64,000 nt of DNA. Source: Thiodiazotropha sp040507005. GTDB taxonomy: Bacteria; Pseudomonadota; Gammaproteobacteria; Chromatiales; Chromatiaceae. Made by a program: the position numbers and the translations under genes. Location: assembly GCA_040507005.1 (NCBI GenBank), contig JBEVVS010000114.1:46219-110218 (forward strand). Direction: 5' to 3'. Shown in pieces: positions 51,272 to 60,046 of the stretch (position 1 is the stretch's first letter; the number at the start of each line of letters is the position of its first letter). Below the pieces are notes generated by a model. That model was not told the DNA's origin and did no database searches. It saw only the letters and a list, made by a program, of their open reading frames with translations.

Positions 51272-52027
51272 ATGGACAAGAAAAACGCTTTGGTTACCGG
51301 CAACAGCAGTGGTCTCGGGTTGGGACTCAGCGAGGTATTGCTGGCCCATGGCTACAAGGTTTTCGGCTGTAGCCGGCGTGGCTGTGACCTGGCGGGCGAT
51401 GTGGAGGATATACGCTGTGATCTTACCCGTTTTGACACCATCGGGGAGAATCTGGAGCGCCTCCTGCAAGGGGTTGGGACACTGCAATTGGTGGTGCTGA
51501 ATGCCGGTATCCTGGGTGAGATCAAACATATCAGCAAGACCTCATTGGATGAGCTGCGGCAGATTATGGATATCAACCTCTGGTCGAACAAGGTGATCCT
51601 GGACTGGCTGCTTGAGTCGGGTATCAAAATCGACCAGATCCTGTTGCTCTCTTCCGGCGCTGCCGTGTTGGGCAACAAGGGCTGGGGGGGTTATGCCCTC
51701 TCGAAATCTGCCCTGAACATGCTGGGGCGTCTCTATGCCCACGAATTTCAGTCTACCCATATCGCCTCCATCGCCCCTGGCCTGATCGAATCGAGCATGA
51801 TGGATTATTTGTGTAGCGAGGCAGACAGCAAGGAATTTCCTGCACTGCAACGGCTGCAGCAGGCGCGAAAAGAGGGTGCCGTATTGTCGCCGGTTGAGGG
51901 GGCTGAACGGATCCTGGAAACCTTGCCGCGCCTGAGGGACTTTGAAAGCGGCAGCTATATCGATCTCAGACAGATTCTCGCCCCGGATGAGTATCAGGCA
52001 TTGATCGAGGCGAGAAACAGGCCATGA
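51272..52027 (+). CDS. Short-chain dehydrogenase/reductase
   Basis: A 251-residue SDR. The NAD(P) loop is VTGNSSGLGLGLS, NAG is in VVLNAGILG, and the catalytic Ser and Tyr-x-x-x-Lys are seen in LLSSGAAVLG and YALSKSALNML. ATG 51272 has GAGG seven bases upstream. The stop overlaps the next gene's start by four bases, and that gene in turn overlaps pyk, giving a coupled three-gene run. Substrate unknown. Confidence 0.88.
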   Translation: MDKKNALVTGNSSGLGLGLSEVLLAHGYKVFGCSRRGCDLAGDVEDIRCDLTRFDTIGENLERLLQGVGTLQLVVLNAGILGEIKHISKTSLDELRQIMDINLWSNKVILDWLLESGIKIDQILLLSSGAAVLGNKGWGGYALSKSALNMLGRLYAHEFQSTHIASIAPGLIESSMMDYLCSEADSKEFPALQRLQQARKEGAVLSPVEGAERILETLPRLRDFESGSYIDLRQILAPDEYQALIEARNRP

Positions 52028-52878
52028 CTCTGCCCCCGGTGTTGCGGGAGATGTTGTTTCTGTTATCACTGATCCTGCTACTGTTTCTGGCGATCACCCT
52101 CTACCTCTATCTTAATCAGACCAATTTGATCCATCTGCCCGATCTTCCATCCAGGCGTGTGGCTGCCACACCCCACCAGGTGGGATTGGCCTTTGAGTCG
52201 GTGAGCCTGATGACTGAGGACAATGTAAGGCTGCACGGCTGGTTCCTGCCCCATGAAGAGCCCCGGGGGACGCTGCTTTTCTTTCACGGCAATGCCGGCA
52301 ATATATCCCATCGCCTGGAGTCTCTCTCCTTGTTCAATGAATTGGCCTTGGCGGTTTTTATTTTTGATTATCGCGGTTATGGCAACAGTGAAGGGAGGCC
52401 GTCCGAGAAGGGGGTCTACAGGGATGCGGAGGCGGCATGGCGCTATCTGACAGAGACAAGGGGAATACAAGCAGGCGAGATCCTGTTGTTTGGTCGCTCA
52501 TTTGGTGGGGCGGTCGCGGCTTATATCGCCGTGCAAAAGCCTGCCATGGGGCTGGTGTTGGAGTCCACTTTCACCTCAGTGCCCGATATGGCGGCAGAGC
52601 TCTATCCCTGGCTGCCCGTGCGCTGGTTGGCCAGATATCAATACAATACCCTGCAACGCATAGCGACCATCGACAGCCCGCTAATGGTCATTCATAGTCG
52701 TAATGATGAGATTATACCTTTCCGTCATGGTCAACAGATTTTCCAGCGAGCCAATGAACCGAAATATCTTGTTGAATTGAGTGGGGACCATAACAGTGGT
52801 TTCATGCGGGAGCTTGATCGATACCGGGATCACTGGGATGATTTTATTCGCCTTGCCAAAAAAGAGCAGATTCGATGA
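52024..52878 (+). CDS. Alpha/beta hydrolase with N-terminal membrane anchor
   Basis: A 284-residue serine hydrolase (BEM46/YfhR-like). An N-terminal hydrophobic helix (residues 10-30) anchors it. The oxyanion strand is FFHGNAGNISHR, the nucleophile elbow GRSFGGAVA, the acid HSRNDEIIPF and the His GDHNSGF. Start and stop both overlap neighbours by four bases (ATGA). Physiological substrate unknown. Confidence 0.88.
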   Translation: MTLPPVLREMLFLLSLILLLFLAITLYLYLNQTNLIHLPDLPSRRVAATPHQVGLAFESVSLMTEDNVRLHGWFLPHEEPRGTLLFFHGNAGNISHRLESLSLFNELALAVFIFDYRGYGNSEGRPSEKGVYRDAEAAWRYLTETRGIQAGEILLFGRSFGGAVAAYIAVQKPAMGLVLESTFTSVPDMAAELYPWLPVRWLARYQYNTLQRIATIDSPLMVIHSRNDEIIPFRHGQQIFQRANEPKYLVELSGDHNSGFMRELDRYRDHWDDFIRLAKKEQIR

Positions 52879-54314
52879 CAGGACTTCCCATACGTAAAAC
52901 CAAGATAGTGGCCACCATCGGTCCCGCGTCCGATTCGGTGGATACCCTGGAAGAGATGATCGTGGCCGGGATGAGTGTCGCCCGGTTGAATCTCTCCCAC
53001 GGAAGTTACGCAGAGCATAGTCAGCGTATCCAACGTATCCGTCAGGCATCCGACAACCTGCGCATACCGGTTGCGATCATGATCGATACCCGGGGTGTTG
53101 AGATCCGCACCGGGAAGATACCCCAGGGGAGTATCGAACTGAGCTCGGGTGATAGTTTTTCCATCTTCACCGATGGACGTGGCGGTGACCAACAAGGGGT
53201 TTCAGTGACCTACCAGCGGCTGCATCAGGAGGTGAATCCCGGTGATGTGATCCTGCTCGATGATGGGGCGCTGGAGCTGACGGTGCAATCGATCCTTGAC
53301 CGTGAGATTCGCTGTAAGGTCGTCTTGGGTGGCGTGTTGAAAGAGAACAAGGGGGTCAACCTGCCGAATACCCAGCTCTCCATGACGGTGGTGGAGCCGG
53401 AACATCGCGATGATATCTTGCAGGAGCTTTCGTTTGCGGTGGAAAACGATGTGGACTATATCGCGGCTTCATTTATTCAGGATGCCGATGAGGTGAACAG
53501 AATGCGGGAGATCCTTGTCGCCAAGGGGGTCGATATCCCGATCATCGCCAAGATCGAAAATCGCGCCGGTATCAATAATCTCGAATCCATTGTGGCAGCG
53601 GCGGATGGGATCATGGTGGCGCGGGGGGATATGGGCGTGGAGCTGCCCATGGCGGATGTGCCGAGCATGCAGAAGAAGATCATCCGCATCACGGTAAGCA
53701 ACGGCAAGCCCGTGATCACCGCGACCCAGATGCTTGCCTCCATGGAGCACAATCCAAAACCGACCCGGGCGGAGGCGAGCGACGTGGCGAATGCCATCCT
53801 GGATGGCTCCTCGGCGGTGATGCTGTCCGGTGAATCGGCCATGGGGGACTACCCGGTGGAAGCGGTCAAAACCATGGACATGCTGGCGATCCGGACCGAG
53901 GCGTCGCTGCGGGAATATGGTTATCTGCAGCACATCATTCCCCATCCCTCCAACGTGGTCACCGAAGCGGTCAGCCACTCGACGGTGGACATGGCCAGTC
54001 AACTCAAGGCGGCTGCGATTATCAGCCTCACCGAATCGGGCTTCACCTCCAGATTGATCTCCAAGCATCGCCCGGAGTGTCCCATACTCGCCATTACACA
54101 ATCGCCCAGGGTGACCCGACGACTGTGCATGAACTGGGGTGTAATACCTGTTCGCTATGATGAAGAGAGTACGGATGATGCAAAGATCGCATATGGAATC
54201 GCCCAGGCAAGAAGACGCGGTCTAGTGGAGAGCGGTGATATCGCAATTGCCACCAGCGGGCATAGTCAGATGACTGGTGGTACAGACCTGATCCGGGTGC
54301 TGACTGTGGAGTGA
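52875..54314 (+). CDS. pyk: Pyruvate kinase
   Basis: Glycolytic enzyme converting phosphoenolpyruvate and ADP to pyruvate and ATP, 479 residues. RKTKIVATIGPASDS at the start, ARLNLSHGSY, the catalytic IAKIENRAGINNL and MVARGDMGVELP, and the GKPVITATQMLASM segment are all intact; the C-terminal regulatory domain is present. It overlaps the hydrolase gene by four bases and ends two bases from a convergent gene. Confidence 0.97.
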   Translation: MTGLPIRKTKIVATIGPASDSVDTLEEMIVAGMSVARLNLSHGSYAEHSQRIQRIRQASDNLRIPVAIMIDTRGVEIRTGKIPQGSIELSSGDSFSIFTDGRGGDQQGVSVTYQRLHQEVNPGDVILLDDGALELTVQSILDREIRCKVVLGGVLKENKGVNLPNTQLSMTVVEPEHRDDILQELSFAVENDVDYIAASFIQDADEVNRMREILVAKGVDIPIIAKIENRAGINNLESIVAAADGIMVARGDMGVELPMADVPSMQKKIIRITVSNGKPVITATQMLASMEHNPKPTRAEASDVANAILDGSSAVMLSGESAMGDYPVEAVKTMDMLAIRTEASLREYGYLQHIIPHPSNVVTEAVSHSTVDMASQLKAAAIISLTESGFTSRLISKHRPECPILAITQSPRVTRRLCMNWGVIPVRYDEESTDDAKIAYGIAQARRRGLVESGDIAIATSGHSQMTGGTDLIRVLTVE

Positions 54315-54316
54315 GC

Positions 54317-54907
54317 TCAAAAGATTCTGTATTTCGACTGCACTTGATCATCCTGCCATATATCGTCCGGACTGACATATTCATCCCTTAAACTGAACGG
54401 TACGCCAACGCTGTTGAAGCAGTCGTAGACCAGTTCCGAGCAGATATATTTCCGATCCCGAGTGCGGCGGCTGATCTTGAACAGAATACGCACCCCAATG
54501 CGCAGAATCTCGAAATTATCATAGGGCTTGGTGAGTTCGTCCATGCCGTAGCTGATGGCCTGGTTGAGCTTATCTTGATCCACCGGGGGGCTCACGTTTG
54601 CGATCACGATGTGGCCTTTGTAGGGACGGTTCTTGCCATGGTAGTCGCGAAGATACTTGGATAGTGGCGCCAGACGCACGCCGATCATCGTCTCACTCTC
54701 CAATACAAAGACCCGTTGCAGGGTCGGGTCCCTGTAGATCATGCCCACGTGGCTCCATACGGAATTGGTGAATTTTTGCACGGCCTGGGAGAAAAAATAG
54801 GAACCGGAGCAGAATACCAGGTCACCGGTTTGTATATCCTGTCGCATGCTGTCATATGGCTGCACCGGTAACTGCTCGATCTCTTTTTTTGTCAATGGAG
54901 TTGCCAT
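54317..54907 (-). CDS. YiiX/YebB-like permuted papain-fold cysteine peptidase
   Basis: About 196 residues. IQTGDLVFCSGSYFFSQAVQKFTNSVWSHVGMIYRD shows the circularly permuted NlpC/P60 order, in which the His of SHVGM precedes the Cys; YICSELVYDCF carries the candidate nucleophile. ATG 54907 has AGGTAGG upstream and is favoured over 54997, which would lack homology. Family members act on lipids or peptides; the substrate is unknown. It is convergent with pyk. Confidence 0.78.
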   Translation of the reverse strand: MATPLTKKEIEQLPVQPYDSMRQDIQTGDLVFCSGSYFFSQAVQKFTNSVWSHVGMIYRDPTLQRVFVLESETMIGVRLAPLSKYLRDYHGKNRPYKGHIVIANVSPPVDQDKLNQAISYGMDELTKPYDNFEILRIGVRILFKISRRTRDRKYICSELVYDCFNSVGVPFSLRDEYVSPDDIWQDDQVQSKYRIF

Positions 54908-55002
54908 GATGCCTACCTGAGTGTAGCGGTGATTTGCATACCGCATTTCGCGTCGGCATTGATTTAAGCATGCATTGGATACCCGGACAAGAGTCACTGC
55001 GT

Positions 55003-57549
55003 TTACTGACGACTCGCGCCATGAAAGTACTTGTAGCGAAAAATGGAATCCAGGCCATGGCAGTCAGCGCATATAAATCGCTCCGTTGATTGCAATCTCA
55101 AAAAGCTGCTTAAGACGTCCCCTTCCTCGTTTTGACCACTCCCAATCTCAGCTTTGCCGGCCTGCCACTGATGTGCGTTATGGCATGTTGGGCAGCTGAT
55201 AAAGCCAACTTCACTTTGATATCCGCTGCTGGAGAACATCGGGATCGTTTCCACATCGGGATTGATACTCTTGCGCAGTTCACTCGACCAGGCCCTTACG
55301 TAACTCGGGTGGTGAGCCTTTTGAGGATCCTTGGCCTGTGCGATTTGGTCTTTGTTGTGGCAGCTGCGGCAGAGTTTTTCCGCGACATCTCTTCCAGGTC
55401 CGGGTTTTCGGGCCCAGAGAGCCAATTCCTGGGTGGCGTTATGGACCGCATGACATTGGCCACAGACGCCGGATTGTGTTGGTTTTGCGTCTAAACTGTT
55501 GCTGGTTTCCGGTGCGGTTACAGCCATGTCGTGATCAGTGGCTCGAATCGTCGCTTTTGATCGGTGGCAGAGTGAACAGAGCTGGCCATCTGGCGCTGCT
55601 GCTTTTCGCAGGAAGCTGTTTCTTGAATCACCCTCCTCATCCATGTTCGAGGCATATGAGTCGGTGTCGGTGGCGAACCATCGGTGTGGGTCGTGGCAGG
55701 TTCCGCATCCGAGCAGTTCTCCATCTTTCTGTTTGTGTCCGTTTTTGTCATACAGAGGTAGGGCAGCCGGAATACTCTTTTCACTGTCTCCATTCCTGGC
55801 TACCCAGCCGTCATTTGTAACCTGAATGCCTGCGTCTTGTATGGACACGCCAATTGGATGCGAGTGGTCGCCTACCGTTTTGTCCTCCGCCAACGAGCCT
55901 TTGCTGTGGCAACTCAAACACAGGTTTGCAGATACAGGATCTTCAGATAGATTGTCTCGAGCCCACATACGGGGACCTAGCCCGTTATGCACGAGGTGAC
56001 AATTGCCACAGACCCCCAAAGCAGTGGATTTGGCGCCATCGGCGCTCTCATCGATGTCGTGTTTCGTGTCACTGATAGACCACTTATCCTGGTGGCAGTT
56101 TTTACACAGAGAGAGACGACTCTGCTCACCGATGCGCAGATACTTACCACTACTCTTTTTGTCGCTGGAGAAAAACGCAGAAGTCTTAGCGTTCGATTGC
56201 GGACCATGGATGTCATGACAGGTCGGGCAAGAGACGCGCCCAGACCTTCTCGATGCAGTGCGTTCACCGGAAGCGCTAAACAGTGGCAGCTCGGCGGATG
56301 CGTCGACACCCATGGGGAGTGTTTTACCTACGGGATGACTGTACTTTCCTATCGTGAACTCTTCAGCCAAATGCCCTTTTTGATGACAGCTCAGGCATAG
56401 ACTGGCGGTACGGTCTCCGTAGTCATCAATTTTTCTTGCCCACATTTTTGGCCCATTGCCACCATGGATGTTATGACAGGCACCGCAAGCGCCAAGTATT
56501 TGCGATGAATTGGAATCCATCATCTGCTTGGTGCGCGATTCAAACACATTGTGCCCGTTGCTCAGGATGCCGCGCTTATCCTTGTGGCAGGTGACGCAGA
56601 TACCCTCGGTTAGACTTGCTTGTTCAATCAAAACTAGTTTTTCAGAGGCTGCATGATGTACCTGATGACATGTTTCACAGGTTATCTCTTTGCCGGGGCC
56701 TATCTTGGAGCCTGCCTCCTGAAATATTTCTGGTAGAGTTGCGGAGTTAGCTCTGGTATTGACAGGATGTGTGAAATTCACACCGTTGGCTGAACCGGTT
56801 TGGGGAATCTTGTCCGAGTGACAGGATGAACAGAGTTGTGAACTGAGGTTGTTTTTTACCAGTAGTTTGTCCTCCTTGGCGCTGTGCACCCTGTGACAGC
56901 TCTGACATATTATTTTGTTATCCTGACTGAACTGAGCGCCTAGTTCACGCAATTGCCGTGCACTCGGTTGCGCTTCCTGCATAATCGGATGGTTGTGTCG
57001 TCCATTTGTTTCTCCTTCGCGATCCGTGTGGCACATGACACAAAGGGAGGAATCAATATTTCTCGCTCTCAGGAATACCGGTGATAACTCATCACCCCAC
57101 TCAATACCATGTGCACTATGGCAAGTACCGCAATAGATATTTCCGGCATCATTGAGGGGGAATATAGTCTTTCCATCCTCGGTTGGAATCTTGACCTTGT
57201 CGGAAGGCTTTACCCCAACTGGATGATTGTGGCCCTGCTGCCATAAAAAACGTGAATCAAGAACAAATCCATCATGACAAGAAAAACACATCCGTTCGGT
57301 GCTGACGATGTCTTGACGACCGGTCTTTTCCTGTGGCCTTGGGTTATTTGGGATCAGTGTGATTACATCGCCACGTTTGAATTCGGCCATCCAGGCGATG
57401 TGGCAAGTTGCGCATTCGCGTTTTTCAGCGACTACCCGTGCGGCATAAGCATCCATAGGCATGAAAGTCAGTAATAGAATAGTTTGTAACAGTGCAGGCC
57501 AGGAGAAGCTGTGGGTTAGCCTTGTTGATTGAGGTTTGCAAATATGCAT
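55003..57549 (-). CDS. 20-heme c-type cytochrome of five tetraheme modules
   Basis: An 848-residue exported cytochrome: signal peptide ending near residue 36 (AYA), first heme CATCH at 46-50. Twenty CXXCH motifs can be counted. They fall into five groups of four; in the last three groups the order is CGxCHxxH, CxSCH, CPTCH/CGTCH followed by DxH/NxH, then C-x-x-CH, separated by LWARK/MWARK-like and SHPxG-like stretches. No membrane anchor or porin is seen. It ends a minus-strand locus of cytochrome b and smaller c-type genes and is probably the periplasmic or outer-face electron carrier. The terminal electron partner is unknown. Confidence 0.9.
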   Translation of the reverse strand: MHICKPQSTRLTHSFSWPALLQTILLLTFMPMDAYAARVVAEKRECATCHIAWMAEFKRGDVITLIPNNPRPQEKTGRQDIVSTERMCFSCHDGFVLDSRFLWQQGHNHPVGVKPSDKVKIPTEDGKTIFPLNDAGNIYCGTCHSAHGIEWGDELSPVFLRARNIDSSLCVMCHTDREGETNGRHNHPIMQEAQPSARQLRELGAQFSQDNKIICQSCHRVHSAKEDKLLVKNNLSSQLCSSCHSDKIPQTGSANGVNFTHPVNTRANSATLPEIFQEAGSKIGPGKEITCETCHQVHHAASEKLVLIEQASLTEGICVTCHKDKRGILSNGHNVFESRTKQMMDSNSSQILGACGACHNIHGGNGPKMWARKIDDYGDRTASLCLSCHQKGHLAEEFTIGKYSHPVGKTLPMGVDASAELPLFSASGERTASRRSGRVSCPTCHDIHGPQSNAKTSAFFSSDKKSSGKYLRIGEQSRLSLCKNCHQDKWSISDTKHDIDESADGAKSTALGVCGNCHLVHNGLGPRMWARDNLSEDPVSANLCLSCHSKGSLAEDKTVGDHSHPIGVSIQDAGIQVTNDGWVARNGDSEKSIPAALPLYDKNGHKQKDGELLGCGTCHDPHRWFATDTDSYASNMDEEGDSRNSFLRKAAAPDGQLCSLCHRSKATIRATDHDMAVTAPETSNSLDAKPTQSGVCGQCHAVHNATQELALWARKPGPGRDVAEKLCRSCHNKDQIAQAKDPQKAHHPSYVRAWSSELRKSINPDVETIPMFSSSGYQSEVGFISCPTCHNAHQWQAGKAEIGSGQNEEGDVLSSFLRLQSTERFICADCHGLDSIFRYKYFHGASRQ

Positions 57550-57552
57550 TAG

Positions 57553-58551
57553 CTACCTTGTCTTTACAGGCTGTAACACGGTAACCCGGTTTGACATAAC
57601 CTCTGCGATATACACTCTATCCTGTTTGTCGACATCCATCCCTGCCGGCGTGTCAAATCGCGCTATATCTCCATTGACGCCGAGTACGGCGTGAAAACGG
57701 GTGTCGTTGTTGTAGAGTTGGACGACTCCTAGATAACTGTCGCTGACCAGGATTTGACCGTCATTCTCGATCGCCACTCCTTTTGGTCTGAACAGATGAC
57801 CTGGTGATACCCCCCAGGATCCGACTGATACCAGAAAATTTCCCTTCTGGTCGAGTACTTGAACTCGAGTGTTGAAGACGTCCACAACATAGGTTTCATG
57901 TTCATTACTTACTGCGATGGTTGCAGGGTAGCGAAATTCACCCTGGTTGTTTCCAGGTTTCCCCCATACTCCTGTAACTTCTCCACGACGGTTGAATAGC
58001 AAAATACGATGATGGGGGCCTGAAGCAGTGACGAGTATTCTCTCACCATTTTGGTCTGTAGCTACATCGACGGGAGTAATGGTTGACTTGCCGACGACGG
58101 TTGGTATTGACTTCAAAAAGCCACCCTCTGAATTAAAGATCTGGATTCGTTTGTTACCGCGGTCTGCAACTAAAACCCGACCGTTATCAGTTGTCGTGAT
58201 TCCCACTGGAGAGTTTAATTGTTGTTTGCCGCTACCTTTAGAACCAAAAGAGAACAGGTACGATCCATTATCTGCATATACCTGAATCCTGTTGTTTCCG
58301 CTGTCAACGATATAGACTCTTTGATCATTGCCGATTGCAATGTCCGTTGGCATGATCATTCCCCCAGCAGATTCTCCATTCAGCTCCATGATCTTTTTGT
58401 AAGCGACTAAGGGCAGGGCAGAATCAGCGGCGAAAAGATATATGGGATGCAATAGTAGGAGAACAAAATAGGCTGTCCGCCGTATTGCCTCTGCATATGT
58501 ATCAGTAGCTATATGTAGACCGTGAAGCTTAGCGTTTGAATGACTAGCCAT
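57553..58551 (-). CDS. NHL-repeat beta-propeller protein, exported
   Basis: A 332-residue protein with a hydrophobic export segment (YFVLLLLHPIYLF) and about six NHL blades: units of the type VYIVDSGNNRIQVY, VLVADRGNKRIQIF, ETYVVDVFNTRVQVL and IYIAEVMSNRVTVL. No heme motif or catalytic residue is seen. NHL proteins accompany multiheme cytochromes in several electron-transfer loci, possibly as assembly or docking platforms. It lies three bases from each flanking cytochrome gene, so it belongs to the same operon. Confidence 0.86.
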   Translation of the reverse strand: MASHSNAKLHGLHIATDTYAEAIRRTAYFVLLLLHPIYLFAADSALPLVAYKKIMELNGESAGGMIMPTDIAIGNDQRVYIVDSGNNRIQVYADNGSYLFSFGSKGSGKQQLNSPVGITTTDNGRVLVADRGNKRIQIFNSEGGFLKSIPTVVGKSTITPVDVATDQNGERILVTASGPHHRILLFNRRGEVTGVWGKPGNNQGEFRYPATIAVSNEHETYVVDVFNTRVQVLDQKGNFLVSVGSWGVSPGHLFRPKGVAIENDGQILVSDSYLGVVQLYNNDTRFHAVLGVNGDIARFDTPAGMDVDKQDRVYIAEVMSNRVTVLQPVKTR

Positions 58552-58553
58552 GC

Positions 58554-59339
58554 CTAAAGTTCATCTCGGTCAAACAGGTTTGGCATATAGAAATCCTTGT
58601 ATTTGTTTAACATTCCAACGATATCAGTGCCAGATAACTCTTCTATTCTTTGTTCTGTATAGTTCAGCTCTGCATAAGGAAGGAATGGTTTTTTTTCGGT
58701 TGTATGGCAATCGGTGCATACGATTGTGGAATCAGACACGTTTCTGTGTATCCTGACCTTGGCCGCTGCTTCTTGGTCAGCGTCGAGAGAATTACGGTTC
58801 TGTAAGTAGTGTTCGATGAACTGTCGATCACTGGACTCATCGAGACGCCTGATCGACCCCGCTATTGTTTCGACAGGAATGATTTTTGCCTTGAATTTGG
58901 TCGGATAAAAATTCATGGATTTACCGGTCTTGTCATCAAGCCACATGAATCGTGTATGAGCTCTTTTCTTCTCTTGCAGATGGCAGACCTCGCATGCCAT
59001 AAAATATGCATGTGCGTTTAAAAAAGCGCGAATTTTTTTTGACTTGGAGTGGGGGTAACTGCCATGGCACTTCATGCAGACAGACGGAGAATTGGCTGTC
59101 TTGAAAACGGTTTCATCGAGATTGTGGAAATGCTCTTTCGGATCCAATCCGCTTACGGTTAGTTGCTCCATAATGGTCAAGCTACGATTATCGATTATGC
59201 CGGTATCAAAGTATTCACGAAAATAGGTAATCCATACCAGCCAGACTGCAAAACTTAACAATAATAGAAAAATAGACCCCATCAGCAGATCCGTCAGAAG
59301 CATCTTCAAGGGAGAATTGCTGCTATTTCCGGTTGTCAT
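58554..59339 (-). CDS. Triheme c-type cytochrome, membrane-anchored (cassette 1)
   Basis: 261 residues with one N-terminal transmembrane helix and three CXXCH motifs: CMKCHGSYPH, CEVCHLQ and CTDCHTTEK. The IRAFLNAHAYFMACEVCH stretch is shared with the gene at 61306 (IRAFLNMHAFYMACETCH), as is the ending VGMLNKYKDFYMPNL. It overlaps the cytochrome b start region by four bases. It resembles NapC/NirT-type anchored cytochromes in plan but has three hemes rather than four. Probably takes electrons from the cytochrome b next to it. Confidence 0.85.
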   Translation of the reverse strand: MTTGNSSNSPLKMLLTDLLMGSIFLLLLSFAVWLVWITYFREYFDTGIIDNRSLTIMEQLTVSGLDPKEHFHNLDETVFKTANSPSVCMKCHGSYPHSKSKKIRAFLNAHAYFMACEVCHLQEKKRAHTRFMWLDDKTGKSMNFYPTKFKAKIIPVETIAGSIRRLDESSDRQFIEHYLQNRNSLDADQEAAAKVRIHRNVSDSTIVCTDCHTTEKKPFLPYAELNYTEQRIEELSGTDIVGMLNKYKDFYMPNLFDRDEL

Positions 59340-60046
59340 TTCAGGGTGCTCTGGTTGTCTCTGTTACTCTCTGCTTCTTTCAATTTGTCATGCCAAATGG
59401 GGTGCTCTATACGGGCCAGTTCTTCATCTATATATCCATCGATGAAGGCGCGGTTCATCGGGTAGACGTGAGGATGGTAATGGACGGTGAATATGTGACC
59501 TGCAATAATCGCCAGGGCGGCAAGAGTCGCTTCGCCGAGATGAAAAGCATCTGCGATGTCGAGGTAGAATTTAGGCCACAGATATTCTGTCCACATCATG
59601 ATACCAGTGCTGATAACGATAAACATGCCAAACCAAACTGAAAAATACTCCAGCTTTTCCAGATAGGTGAAGCGGCCCATTGGCTGTTTGGTTTCTCTGA
59701 ATCCCAGCATGTAAGCGAGGTTCTTATAGAGGTCAGAGAAATCCTTCGATTTAGGAAGCATATCGAGAATCCAAGATTGCCCCTCTGCTGTGAACAAAAT
59801 ATAATAGAAGTGGTATACGCAGACGATGATGACGGAAACTCCGGCAATGCGATGAATTAAACTGCGCCACCAGAATATGGTATCGCCGGCGCTTCCAAAC
59901 ATCTCGATGACCCACCTCTCACCCTGTAACATGAACCCAGTAATAATTAGTAAGCCTGTGGATATAAACAGGACTGCATGTTGGATGCGTTGGTTTTTGG
60001 TTAGTCTGACGATACCCCTCGGTTGTGAGTTGGAATATTCAGTCAT
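59336..60046 (-). CDS. Cytochrome b (b561/FdnI-like), cassette 1
   Basis: 236 residues, four to five transmembrane helices. Heme-b ligand candidates are His in QHAVLF, LIHRIAG, VYHFYY and AGHIFTVHYHPHVYP. The fold matches formate-dehydrogenase gamma or thiosulfate-reductase type quinol-oxidising cytochromes. It overlaps the genes on both sides by four bases, so the three cassette products are made together. Quinone exchange with the membrane pool is inferred. Confidence 0.85.
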   Translation of the reverse strand: MTEYSNSQPRGIVRLTKNQRIQHAVLFISTGLLIITGFMLQGERWVIEMFGSAGDTIFWWRSLIHRIAGVSVIIVCVYHFYYILFTAEGQSWILDMLPKSKDFSDLYKNLAYMLGFRETKQPMGRFTYLEKLEYFSVWFGMFIVISTGIMMWTEYLWPKFYLDIADAFHLGEATLAALAIIAGHIFTVHYHPHVYPMNRAFIDGYIDEELARIEHPIWHDKLKEAESNRDNQSTLK

